This document shows positions 7,846 through 15,474 of a stretch of DNA of 64,000 nucleotides, piece by piece (within the stretch, counting starts at the first letter, position 1; each line of letters opens with the position of its first letter). Both the position numbers and the translations under genes were made by a program. The stretch is from JAMXLO01 sp963794185 (GTDB taxonomy: Bacteria; Pseudomonadota; Alphaproteobacteria; Acetobacterales; Acetobacteraceae), in NCBI GenBank assembly GCA_963794185.1, contig CAWCDM010000071.1, positions 3,877 through 67,876 of the forward strand. Direction: 5' to 3'. The notes under the pieces were generated by a model. The model worked only from the letters and a program-made list of their open reading frames with translations, did not search any database and was not told the DNA's origin.

Positions 7846-8758
7846 GCCTACCTCCTACAGTCCGAGCATATAGGGTTTCGGTCCCGATGGCTGCAACGCG
7901 TTCGTCACTCGGGGCGTAATTAGCAGCCTCTGCAGTCTCCCTCCCGCCGCTATCGACGTGGACGTTCGCGGCGGCTCGGCTCACCTGGATGGGCATGAAG
8001 AGGCCGTCCTGCGCCAGGGCCACGTCGCCTTGCTTCCCAAGCTCCAGGCTGGCCGCGAAGGTGCTGCTCCAGGCCGAATGCCGCCGCAGCTCCGTATCCG
8101 CTTTAGTTGCGGCCTCCGGAAGAAAACCGCCGAGCGGGGCCCCGTCCGGCATCTCTCTCAGCAGCCGCAGGATACGGTCTCGGGCCTCCGGCACGGAATA
8201 CAGTTCCAGCCATCGTGGCCGGTAGACCGGAGCGGTATCAGCGCCTCCGGCGGCGTCATCGAACAGCGCCAGGCAGGCCCATAAGAATGCGATGACATCG
8301 ACCTCATGCCCGGTCTCGACGGACGTGCCGAGCAGCTCGGGCTGCCCGCGGGCGAACACGTCGTGACCGAGCTGTGGCCGGCGGTCCAACCAGGCGGCAA
8401 GTGCCTGAATCTCCTGCAGGCCAATCAGCCGCCCGCGGAGTTGGTCCGCCTCCGCTTCTGCTGCCTGCTGTGCTGGCGAGTCCGCGGGGAGCAGCAGGAG
8501 CGAGCGCAGTTGCAGCAGCCAGGACGCCATCACCACCCAGCCGCCCTTCTGGCCTAGTGGCGTTGCCGATGGTGCGTGCTGCAACGCTACCGCCAGTTGA
8601 TCGACGAGAGTCCCGAGCGAGAGGCGCGCCAAATCAATCTGCTGTGCCCGTGCCAGCTTCAGCAGCCGCTCCAACGGTCCATTAAATCCGTCGAGCGCGA
8701 GGAATGGTGTCTCCGCCTCGCCTTCCTGGGCCACCCGATCAGTGGTGATGCCGTCCAT
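7781..8758 (-). CDS. ScpA-like segregation/condensation protein
   Basis: The N-terminus has the kleisin ScpA signature (DGFNGPLERLLKLARAQQ, then DLARLSLGTLVDQL), a middle helical region rich in Leu (MASWLLQLRSLLLLP), and the C-terminal winged-helix motif (FAASLELGKQGDVAL) around residues 230-255. Family members of about 250-270 residues bridge SMC ATPases with ScpB. Here about 70 extra residues follow and overlap the antitoxin gene, so the native stop was probably lost when the toxin-antitoxin cassette arrived. There is no smc or scpB in the window. It is coupled to the recombinase operon, so it is an accessory ScpA homologue of a mobile element rather than the housekeeping gene. Confidence 0.7.
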   Translation of the reverse strand: MDGITTDRVAQEGEAETPFLALDGFNGPLERLLKLARAQQIDLARLSLGTLVDQLAVALQHAPSATPLGQKGGWVVMASWLLQLRSLLLLPADSPAQQAAEAEADQLRGRLIGLQEIQALAAWLDRRPQLGHDVFARGQPELLGTSVETGHEVDVIAFLWACLALFDDAAGGADTAPVYRPRWLELYSVPEARDRILRLLREMPDGAPLGGFLPEAATKADTELRRHSAWSSTFAASLELGKQGDVALAQDGLFMPIQVSRAAANVHVDSGGRETAEAANYAPSDERVAAIGTETLYARTVGGRHGWHRRGRHSRGGPGGRGADG

Positions 8759-8771
8759 GCCCGGCGCCGGG

Positions 8772-9473
8772 TCAGTTGGGTGGTCGCGGCTGCAACGCGA
8801 AGCGCAGGGCTGGCCAGCCTATGGCCAGCCAGGCGATCGCCGCGTGAGGTGTTTCGCCGGCGGTGAAGAACCCGTAGCCGATCACCGCGTGGCCCTTTGG
8901 CAGACGCCGCCCCGTTGTCGGGTTCTGCCGCTCTTCCACCTGACGCAGACGGTCAGTCGTTCCCCAATGCTCCGACAGCCAGGCCAGTGAAGCGGGATGG
9001 GTCAGCCCCTGCGCCAGAATGGCGGCCGGCACCGGCAGCAGTTGCTGGAGATCAAACGGGCAGGCCCGGCTGCGTCCGACCAGCGCAGCCGCCCTCGCCT
9101 GGCGCATCTCCACCCGCTCGCGGAACTGCCGGGCGAGGATGCGGCAGCCTGCGATCGTCAGGTTGCGCCGCTCGGGCGGCTGGGACACCGCGAGGTTAAA
9201 TACATCCTCCTCGATGCGTTCGACGTCTATCCGCCACGGGACGACACCGGATCCACGCGCCGCATCGGCGAAGGCCGACACCGGCTCGGCCGGACCGCTG
9301 ATGGTCAGGTGATGATACAGCCAGCGTGGCGCAGCTTCCATCTGGTGCGAGGCCGCATCGGCAAGAGCAGCGGGACGCCGCCCTCTTCGCTTCGGCTGTG
9401 GTGCAGGGCCCGGTGGCAGCGGTGTCTCGGCCGGTTCCGCCCCGCTCTCCCAGGGATACCGGAGGGAAAACAT
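8772..9473 (-). CDS. 233-aa hypothetical of recombinase-ScpA cassette
   Basis: No recognised domain. The N-terminus is Pro-rich and basic (APQPKRRGRRPAALAD). The core includes RWLYHHLTISGPAEPV and RNLTIAGCRILARQFRERV, and the protein ends in a hydrophobic stretch (HAAIAWLAIGWPAL). Its start codon overlaps the recombinase stop (ATGA at 9473), and its own stop lies 13 bases before the ScpA-like gene, so the three form one operon. I recall the same three-gene order in other Acetobacteraceae mobile regions. A part in partitioning or in directing recombination is plausible but unproven. Confidence 0.65.
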   Translation of the reverse strand: MFSLRYPWESGAEPAETPLPPGPAPQPKRRGRRPAALADAASHQMEAAPRWLYHHLTISGPAEPVSAFADAARGSGVVPWRIDVERIEEDVFNLAVSQPPERRNLTIAGCRILARQFRERVEMRQARAAALVGRSRACPFDLQQLLPVPAAILAQGLTHPASLAWLSEHWGTTDRLRQVEERQNPTTGRRLPKGHAVIGYGFFTAGETPHAAIAWLAIGWPALRFALQPRPPN

Positions 9474-10432
9474 CAGAGGTCGAGCATCCCGGCAGGGCTT
9501 TCGCTCACCAACCCGGCACGCTGGACGTAGCCGCGCATCGTGCGCAGGTCACGATGGCGGGTGTGGCGCATGATGTCCTCGTCGCGGACGCCCTTGTCAT
9601 AGGCTGCGGTGATGAAGCCGACGCGCAGCGCGTGGGCGCTGAGGCGGTCGAACCCCTCCACAGTGATCCCGGCCATCTGGATGCGTCGGCAAAGAATCCG
9701 GCGGACGGCGTCGGGGTGCAGCGCCGTGTCGCCGATGCGTCCGGCGGTGCTGATCTTCCGAAACAGCGGCCCGGCCTTCCTCTTGGCGACCGCCTGCCAG
9801 GCGTCGAACGCCCGCACCGGGCAGGTCTCGGCGTGCCGGCCGCGCGGCAGGCCGATCTCGGCCCCCTGCCCGGCCTGGTCGGTCTTGGCCCGGGCGATGC
9901 GCAGGCGCAGCCCGCCGGCAGCGACGGCCACGTCCTCGACCTGCAGCGCCACGAGCTCGGAGCGGCGCAGCGCCCCGGCGAAGCCGAACAGCAGCAGGGC
10001 GCGGTCGCGCCGGCCGCGGGCGCTCGCATCGCAGGTGGCGACGAGCTGGCGCAGCATGGCCAGGGTCAGTGCCGCGGCCTTTTGCGCCGGGCGGCCGTGG
10101 GTGCGCAGCAGCCCCTGCAGCGGGCCCTGGATGTCACGATGGGCCGGATTCCAGGGCAGATCATTGAAGCGATGCATTTTTCCCAGCGCTGAGAGGCGCC
10201 GGCGGATCGTGCTCGGCGCATGGCTCTCGGCGAGGCTCGCGAGATAGGCTCCGACCGTTGCCGGCGCGGCCGGGACGGGCACAAAGTTCTTGGCGGCGCA
10301 CCAATCGGCAAAATGCTGCCAGTCGGCCTTGTAGGCGCGCAGCGTCGCCGGGGCCGAGGCCTTGCGCGCAAGCGCCTGGGCAGCCGTCAGGGCGGCTTTT
10401 CCCGCGTCTGTCGGCATGGCGGCGACAGCCAT
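9473..10432 (-). CDS. Tyrosine recombinase / integrase
   Basis: A 319-residue product from the ATG ending at 10432 (MAVAAMPTD). Residues about 15-105 form a SAM-like core-binding domain (PATLRAYKADWQHFADWC). The catalytic domain shows the expected residues: Arg in GALRRSELVALQ, Lys in ARAKTDQAG, the HxxR box in SAHALRVGFITAAY, His in HTRHRDLRTM, and the nucleophile Tyr in RGYVQRAG. It is complete and looks functional. It heads the cassette with the 233-aa and ScpA-like genes, consistent with integration or resolution of an element. No att site could be identified. Confidence 0.88.
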   Translation of the reverse strand: MAVAAMPTDAGKAALTAAQALARKASAPATLRAYKADWQHFADWCAAKNFVPVPAAPATVGAYLASLAESHAPSTIRRRLSALGKMHRFNDLPWNPAHRDIQGPLQGLLRTHGRPAQKAAALTLAMLRQLVATCDASARGRRDRALLLFGFAGALRRSELVALQVEDVAVAAGGLRLRIARAKTDQAGQGAEIGLPRGRHAETCPVRAFDAWQAVAKRKAGPLFRKISTAGRIGDTALHPDAVRRILCRRIQMAGITVEGFDRLSAHALRVGFITAAYDKGVRDEDIMRHTRHRDLRTMRGYVQRAGLVSESPAGMLDL

Positions 10433-10963
10433 GTGCGGACGTTCCAGCGGGGCGGGCACCACGTCACCGTGCAGAACAGGTTTGCGATCAGAAACCGAAT
10501 TCGACCATGGCGGCGAGAATCGGCGCCCGCGGCCGGGGCTGGCAAGCCGATTATTGCGCGTGGCCGAATCAGGCGGCCGGTATGAATGGCGAACTGCCCC
10601 GGAGCCAGGGCGGTCTGCATAGACGACTGGGGAGCGAAGCCGGGACGGCGCACTGCGAGAGCAAATCGAGCAGACCAGAGGCGCGGCTGTGGGAAGCGGG
10701 CCGGCGCCACACAGGGCCGAGCGCCGGGCTGCTGGCACGACTCAGGCAGGCATGGCGAGGAGAGTGGGAGAAGACCGGGAGGATATTCCTCCCGGCCAAA
10801 TCACTTCACTGGCCCTTAAAATCGGCCCGCGTGGCTGACAATGCGCACAGGCGGCTTTCGGATGGGTTAAGGCAACGGGCGAGGGAGCCGGCGATACGTC
10901 TCGGTCGGGCGCGGTGGATGGAGACTACCGGGGCAGGGTCCGAAGCGGGCGTCCTGGTGCGCC
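10433..10963. other. Upstream region of the recombinase, no gene seen
   Basis: About 530 bases between the recombinase start and the first small membrane protein gene. Open frames here are short or antisense-like with no recognisable motif. It must hold the promoter of the minus-strand recombinase operon, but no clear -35/-10 pair stands out. Confidence 0.5.
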
Positions 10964-11200
10964 TCAGCCGGGCGGGGAGGGCGGTTCGGAAAGAGCCGGC
11001 GAGAGGTCCTCCGACCGAGCCGCCTGGCGCGTCGCAGGACGGTGATCACCGCAGGCGCGCGTGAACGGGGGCGAGCGCAGCAGCACGGCCGCGATTTCCT
11101 TCATCGTCAGCGGTCCCTGTGGGGACTGCCGGAAGGCTCCGGCCATGGTGCCCCAGATGATGGCGGTGAGGGCCAGAGCAGCAAAAACGAACTTCTTCAT
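10964..11200 (-). CDS. Small membrane protein, MKKF paralogue
   Basis: One N-terminal membrane segment (FVFAALALTAIIWGTMAG) is followed by RQSPQGPLTMKEIAA. It shares its layout and motifs (WGT, RQS, LTM-E) with the proteins at 11197-11325 and 18213-18413. Its ATG overlaps the stop of the 11197-11325 gene as ATGA, so the two form a coupled pair. The C-terminal 35 or so residues are basic and Ser/Pro-rich and may be read-through beyond the natural end. Function unknown. Confidence 0.55.
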   Translation of the reverse strand: MKKFVFAALALTAIIWGTMAGAFRQSPQGPLTMKEIAAVLLRSPPFTRACGDHRPATRQAARSEDLSPALSEPPSPPG

Positions 11201-11325
11201 GGAACGAAACCCGACACGACGAGATCGATCATCTCCTCCGTCGTCAGTTCGTGGGCGGACCGTGGCGCCGTGATGGCCCAGATGGCAGTGGCGGTCAGAG
11301 CAGCAGCGATCACGAACATCGTCAT
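11197..11325 (-). CDS. Small membrane protein, MTMF paralogue (42 aa)
   Basis: A 42-residue peptide with one membrane segment (MFVIAAALTATAIWAITAP) and a short acidic tail (ELTTEEMIDLVVSG). It is the first gene of a two-gene unit with the paralogue at 10964-11200, coupled through ATGA. The purine-rich stretch GGAGGGGAGCCCC ahead of the ATG can act as a ribosome-binding site. Confidence 0.55.
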   Translation of the reverse strand: MTMFVIAAALTATAIWAITAPRSAHELTTEEMIDLVVSGFVP

Positions 11326-11640
11326 GGGGCTCCCCTCCGTCAGTTTTTGCCGTGCTCGGCTGACAGGCGGAGATTGCGTGCGTGTGAAGCGCCGCGCTCT
11401 GAAGCGCTTCGCACCATGCGCCCGGCACGCGAGGGTCGGGCTTGTCCTGGCGGCGCAGGGCCGCCGGGACGTTCTGCGGTGGTTGATCCGCTTATTCCGC
11501 CGATATTGGCACAAATCATATGACCAAGCGGCCGATTATCCCGCGAGGGCGCAATAGCTATCTTCCCGCCATCGCAAACGATGCGATGCAACAGAACGGG
11601 GCCCCTCCAAACGAGAGCTCCGCACTCAGGAGAGAGATCA

Positions 11641-11909
11641 TGAAGACCATGCTTCTTGCCGCCGCTGCCGCGCTCAGCCTTGGCATCGGATCTGCTTACG
11701 CGGGCGATGGTGAAGGTCCGGCCGGCGGCTACGTCCACCCGGACTACATCTTTCCGGGTTCCGTCTTCGCAGGCGCTGTGCAGAATGCCCCGTCGGTAGC
11801 GGCGGCGCAGAACGGCCGGGCTACCCACATCTACGGCACCCATTCGCAGAGCCAGAACCAGGGCGTCTGGCTGTTCCCGCCCAACCAGACCGGCGGTGGT
11901 GACAACTAA
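11641..11909 (+). CDS. Small secreted protein, AGDG family
   Basis: An 89-residue protein with a clear Sec signal peptide (MKTMLLAAAAALSLGIGSAYA, cleavage after AYA), so it is periplasmic or secreted. The mature part starts GDGEGP, is rich in Gln, Asn and Gly, and ends with GVWLFPPNQTGG. GGAGAGAG just upstream of the ATG is a good ribosome-binding site, and a strong terminator follows. A paralogue sits at 17759-18025. Both lie beside members of the small membrane-protein family. Function unknown. Confidence 0.75.
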
Positions 11910-11931
11910 CGCCTGCCGACGCGGCGCTGAA

Positions 11932-11964
11932 GCGGAAGGGCCGGCTCTTGCCGGCCTTTTCCGC
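11932..11964 (+). terminator. Rho-independent terminator after the AGDG gene
   Basis: An inverted repeat with arms GCGGAAGGGCCGGC and GCCGGCCTTTTCCGC around a TCTT loop, starting 22 bases past the stop codon. The T-run lies inside the right arm, so it can act in both directions. Confidence 0.75.
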
Positions 11965-11994
11965 GTGGGCGCGAGAGTCTCCTCCCCAAACTCA

Positions 11995-12024
11995 GCCCCG
12001 GGTCTTTGTCGGGGCGCTTTTTTG
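11995..12024 (+). terminator. Second terminator-like hairpin
   Basis: GCCCCG pairs with CGGGGC around a 9-base loop, followed by GCTTTTTTG, which is the classical hairpin plus T-run. Confidence 0.7.
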
Positions 12025-12188
12025 CTGATTGGCGATTAGCTGTAGCTGCTCGACGTCACCGGCCGCCGTGCTCGATTTCAAGGGTCACCGGCGGACTTGC
12101 CCGGGTTTCGTGGACAGCAGAGCGTTTGGTATCGATCAGATCGTCAGTCCCAGCGCCCTTATCCGTCGCATCATCTTGCAACCGACGC

Positions 12189-12560
12189 TCACTCCCGGCT
12201 CAACGCGACCAGTGCCTCCGCCTCGGTGCCCACGTGGATCGTCTGATACCCGGCCGCTGCCGCCGTGCGGTCCATCTGCGCCGAAGCTATATGCGCCCCG
12301 CCGCCCTTGCCGACGATACGCACCACGCGCCGCATTCCCGCCTGGTGCAAGAACGCCTGCAGCTTCTCGATATGCTCCGCAACGTGCTGCGAGGATGGAC
12401 GCATGTTGGCGATGTCGCTGATACAGTCGAAGCCCGGCCGCAGTTTCGGCAGCAGCGATTCAATCTCTGCCTGCAGCCGATCGACCTCAGTGACATTGAG
12501 CGTGTCGACCCAACGCAGGATCAGTCGGTTATGCTCCTGGTCAATGTCTGCGCTATGCAT
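12189..12560 (-). CDS. 123-aa STAS-like hypothetical
   Basis: A soluble alpha/beta protein, unrecognised at family level. It has alternating strands and helices (RLILRWVDTLNVTEVDRL, FDCISDIANMRPSSQ, MRRVVRIVGKGGGAH) and ends QTIHVGTEAEALVAL. The pattern resembles STAS/SpoIIAA-like domains, which bind ligands or partner proteins. GAAGGAGCTTTGC upstream of the ATG ending at 12560 provides a ribosome-binding site. It stands alone between the terminators and a plus-strand gene. Confidence 0.65.
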   Translation of the reverse strand: MHSADIDQEHNRLILRWVDTLNVTEVDRLQAEIESLLPKLRPGFDCISDIANMRPSSQHVAEHIEKLQAFLHQAGMRRVVRIVGKGGGAHIASAQMDRTAAAAGYQTIHVGTEAEALVALSRE

Positions 12561-12902
12561 TGCAAAGCTCCTTCCTATGCTGAACTCGGGGCGTCGAGCA
12601 ACAGGCCTGCGGCATAAAGATAGCGCAGGTATTGGCGGCAGAGCAGACGCCTGCCGCGGGCGTCGGTCCCGGGGAACCTATGCCGGTCGCACGGTGGCGT
12701 CATGGGCGAGGGTCACGGCGTGTAGCGGCATGGTCTGCGGTCGACCGAGATGCGGAGGACACGTCGCAAGATCCGGGAGCTTACACAGGTCCGATGAATG
12801 GCGCGAGCGCAGCGGTCTGCGCCTCGCCTTCGTGATATAATGTAATCCTGCGGCCTGCTGAGCAGGGCAGAGAGTTCCTGAGGTTATCCCTGGAGCAGCT
12901 GC
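12561..12902. other. Intergenic stretch, no gene seen
   Basis: About 340 bases between divergent genes. It must contain the promoters of 12189-12560 (minus) and 12903-13286 (plus). No convincing coding sequence or repeat was noticed. Confidence 0.5.
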
Positions 12903-13286
12903 ATGTTTACCAGCATCAGAAAGTATCAGGTGAGACGAGGTTCAGCGGCGGAGCTTGCTCGACGGGTGCAGGACGGCTTCGTGCCGCTGTTGCGGCAGAT
13001 GCAGGGGTTTAGGGGCTACTACTTGCTCGATGGTGGTCCGGATGTACTCATCACCATCAGTATGTTTGATAGCGCGGATGCAGCACTTGCTTCCAACGTG
13101 AGCGCGGCGGACTGGGTGAGGAACAACGTCTTGGATTTCACCAAAGGATTGCCGGAAGTCATGGTGGGCGATGTTCTGATCGCCGAGGTCAAGCAGGAAA
13201 TCCCCGCAAGGGAATCCGCCTTGGCAGTTGGCCTCCATAACCCTGATGCCGATCCGCCCGGCAGTCCGGTCCCGCCGTCCGAATAG
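12903..13286 (+). CDS. Antibiotic biosynthesis monooxygenase (ABM) domain protein
   Basis: 127 residues. The first 90 carry the ferredoxin-like ABM/dimeric barrel pattern (YQVRRGSAAELARRVQDGF, then GFRGYYLLDGG and ITISMFDSADAALAS). Such proteins range from small monooxygenases to non-enzymatic stress proteins. The last 30 residues are Pro-rich and may be a disordered tail. The gene is preceded by CCTGGAGCAGCTGC and starts at the first ATG. Confidence 0.7.
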   Translation: MFTSIRKYQVRRGSAAELARRVQDGFVPLLRQMQGFRGYYLLDGGPDVLITISMFDSADAALASNVSAADWVRNNVLDFTKGLPEVMVGDVLIAEVKQEIPARESALAVGLHNPDADPPGSPVPPSE

Positions 13287-13538
13287 GGCAAGCCCTGGCC
13301 GGGCATCCGTACTGGGCCTTCGTGCTGAATCAGACGCCGCCGCGGCCCCGCCTGGTGGGTGGCTCGCTGCGGCATCTGGCCGTCATCGGCAGTGTCGGCT
13401 GGTCAGCCTCGGCGCACGGGCAGGACTGTCCAGCCGCCGCGATCGAGGGGAGGGCTGCGGTGGAATTCACTGGCACCAAGAGCGCGGACGAGGTTAAGCA
13501 GCTACGTGCCTACGTTAGCAACCTGCCGAGGGATTGGC

Positions 13539-13813
13539 ATGGCAAAGCCTCGCGGTGATCTGGACAGGCTCGGCATCCCCGGACCACGGCTTCGGCCGCC
13601 GTTCCACTTACAGAGCCGCCCGCACCGGAGCGGGTGCCCGCCGATGGTCCGAAGTCTCTGACGGTGAAGCTGGAGCCCGCCGACCATTGGGCGCTGCGGG
13701 ACTATTGCACCCAGCAGGAGCGGGAGACGGGCCATAAGGTCGCGCACCAGCAGGTCATGGTCATGGCGTTGCAGGCATTGCAGGCGTTGCCGGGAAGGCG
13801 GAAGGCCGCATGA
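13539..13813 (+). pseudogene. Short ParB/ParG-like hypothetical, frameshifted
   Basis: The N-terminal frame gives MAKPRGDLDRLGIPGPRLRP and then goes astray. From about 13600 a second frame continues it as VPLTEPPAPERVPADG, then LKLEPADHWALRDYCTQQ and a helical end (VMVMALQALQALPGRRKAA). Together they make an approximately 90-residue protein with a disordered Pro-rich N-terminus and a C-terminal helical domain reminiscent of small plasmid-partition or RHH proteins. One inserted or lost base near 13600 breaks it. Its stop overlaps the start of the next gene. Confidence 0.6.
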
Positions 13814-13998
13814 GCGATCTCTACGGCGACGACATCGTGCTGTGGCCCGAGCGCCAGGCCGGGCTGCTGCGCCGGTTCGCCCCCTCCATCCGCCAGCGCC
13901 GCGATCCGGCAGGCATCTGCACCGACGCGCTGGAAGGCCTTGCCCCGGTGCCGGACGTCTGCCCGGTCACGCTGGACGAGCTGCTCGGCGAGCCGTGA
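13810..13998 (+). CDS. 62-aa hypothetical, DUF29-like opening
   Basis: The start overlaps the previous stop (ATGA), so it was co-translated with the broken gene upstream. The opening (MSDLYGDDIVLWPERQAGLLRR) resembles the first residues of DUF29 proteins, but the rest (DALEGLAPVPDVCPVTLDEL) does not and the protein is far shorter than that family. I treat the resemblance as weak. Confidence 0.5.
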   Translation: MSDLYGDDIVLWPERQAGLLRRFAPSIRQRRDPAGICTDALEGLAPVPDVCPVTLDELLGEP

Positions 13999-14672
13999 GC
14001 CCATGCGCGCCGGCTGCCGCGTGCCGTGACGTGGCTGCGGCGCCTCTGGGCGGCGCTGCACGAGCCAGCCGGAGCGGTGCCCTGAGTGCGGACTGACACG
14101 CCAGAAGGCCGAGATCATCCAGTGCCCCTGCGACTGGCGGCACGACCATGACGACGCGGATCACGCCACGACCCGCTAGCCGACCAATCGGCGGGGGCTC
14201 CGATCGGCACCCCGCCGCCTCTCTTGCATCATCCGGGTATCAGATTTTCGGACATCGGCGATCCGGCCGCCGCCATTTCGCCCCCCCGTTACTCCAGCAT
14301 GGGGAAACACCTCTTCGGGGCGCGCGAATGCATCCGTTGCTGACTCAGATCAATGCGCGGCCGCCCTGCCCTGGGCACAATATCGTCGGCAGAACGCTGC
14401 CCCAGCACATGGAGTGTTTTTCAATGCGCTACGCAGATGCTGCCGTAGGCGATACCAAATCCCCGGGTGCCGTGGCTGCGGCATTTGCAGCGGTGCTTTC
14501 GGACCAACGATCCGCGCCGGATCCATTCCCTCGCGTCCACCTGTGGTCAGATGTCCGGGGTGCGCTGCACTGGCTTTCTCTGAGGATCATCCAGGCAATG
14601 TCCAGACCACGGCCGCCTAACAGGTTGCGGAAAAACGGCCGGTTTGCTGGTTGGTAACGTAACGAACATAAC
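13999..14672. other. Noncoding or unrecognised stretch
   Basis: Several open frames exist but none has recognisable motifs, good start context or paralogues in the window. The best of them (from 14413, MECFSMRYADAAVG) is only suggestive. Confidence 0.4.
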
Positions 14673-14810
14673 AGCAGGGGCTCTGCCCCTGCCCTCGCCA
14701 AGGACAAGTCCTTGGAACCTTGTACTTTCAGTCATGGGGGTCTGGGGCTCAGGCCCCAGCGGGTCCAGAGCCTGCCCCGGGCCTGACCCGGGGGCGGAGC
14801 CCTGGCCCCC
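14673..14810. repeat. Cluster of palindromic GC stem-loops
   Basis: A run of short perfect palindromes: CAGGGGCTCTGCCCCTG at 14675-14691, AAGGACAAGTCCTT near 14700, GGGGCTCAGGCCCC near 14745, and CCGGGCCTGACCCGGG near 14777. The arrangement looks like a dispersed intergenic palindromic element (REP/RUP-like), a pattern I recall from Acetobacteraceae genomes. It may act as a transcription terminator or mRNA stabiliser between the flanking genes. Confidence 0.6.
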
Positions 14811-14916
14811 GTCACGGTGCCTCACGCCACCGGCACAGCCGCGGCCGCAACACCAGCTTGTCGCCGACGAGGTGAAACAGGCCTGATCGGCAAGGTCCGA
14901 AAATGATCCTCCATCG

Positions 14917-15360
14917 TCACGCCTTGCGGCGCGGGTCGCGGCCCGGATCGCCGCCGCCGGCGGCCACGGCCAGCCTCCCGAGGTAGTGGCTCCAGCCCTG
15001 CTCGTGACTGGCGCAGGCCTCGGCGTCGGGCAGGCCGCTGTGGGTCATGCGAAGCAGCGTCCCGTCCTCTTGGTCGATCAGGTCGATCTCGATCAGGCTC
15101 GACCCCGGCGGCGTCTTTTCGCGCCCCTCCCAACCGAAGCTGTACGCGAGGCGGTGGACCGGGATAACCTCCGTGAACCGGCCTCGAGCTATGTCTTTGC
15201 CGGTGACATTGACGAGGTAGATGCCGCCGAGATGTGGCTCCACCGTCGCCTCCGTACCCATCCAGCGCAGGATCTTTTCAGGATCGGTGAGAAAGGCGAA
15301 GACAGTTGCGGGCGGTGCTGCGATCTGGACCTCACGCCGGACAATGAGTGGTTCAGCCAT
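14917..15360 (-). CDS. SRPBCC / AHSA1-domain protein
   Basis: 147 residues with the START/AHSA1 fold pattern: VRREVQIAAPPATVFAFLTD at the N-terminus, RWMGTEATVEPHLGG, RLAYSFGWEG, SLIEIDLIDQEDGTLL, and an ending helix with EQGWSHYLGRL. These proteins bind hydrophobic ligands or, in the Aha1 family, stimulate Hsp90. Single-domain bacterial members are often paired with ArsR regulators; none is seen here. GGAGGTTTCCG lies upstream of the ATG ending at 15360. Confidence 0.8.
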   Translation of the reverse strand: MAEPLIVRREVQIAAPPATVFAFLTDPEKILRWMGTEATVEPHLGGIYLVNVTGKDIARGRFTEVIPVHRLAYSFGWEGREKTPPGSSLIEIDLIDQEDGTLLRMTHSGLPDAEACASHEQGWSHYLGRLAVAAGGGDPGRDPRRKA

Positions 15361-15474
15361 CGGAAACCTCCATCGGCAAGACTGCAGCGCGATGCTCTGC
15401 CTCGAGTGATTGAGCCGGGCGAGACAGCATCCATCCGTACTGAAGTTGTCTTCTCATGCAAGTGTTGCAGCCGC

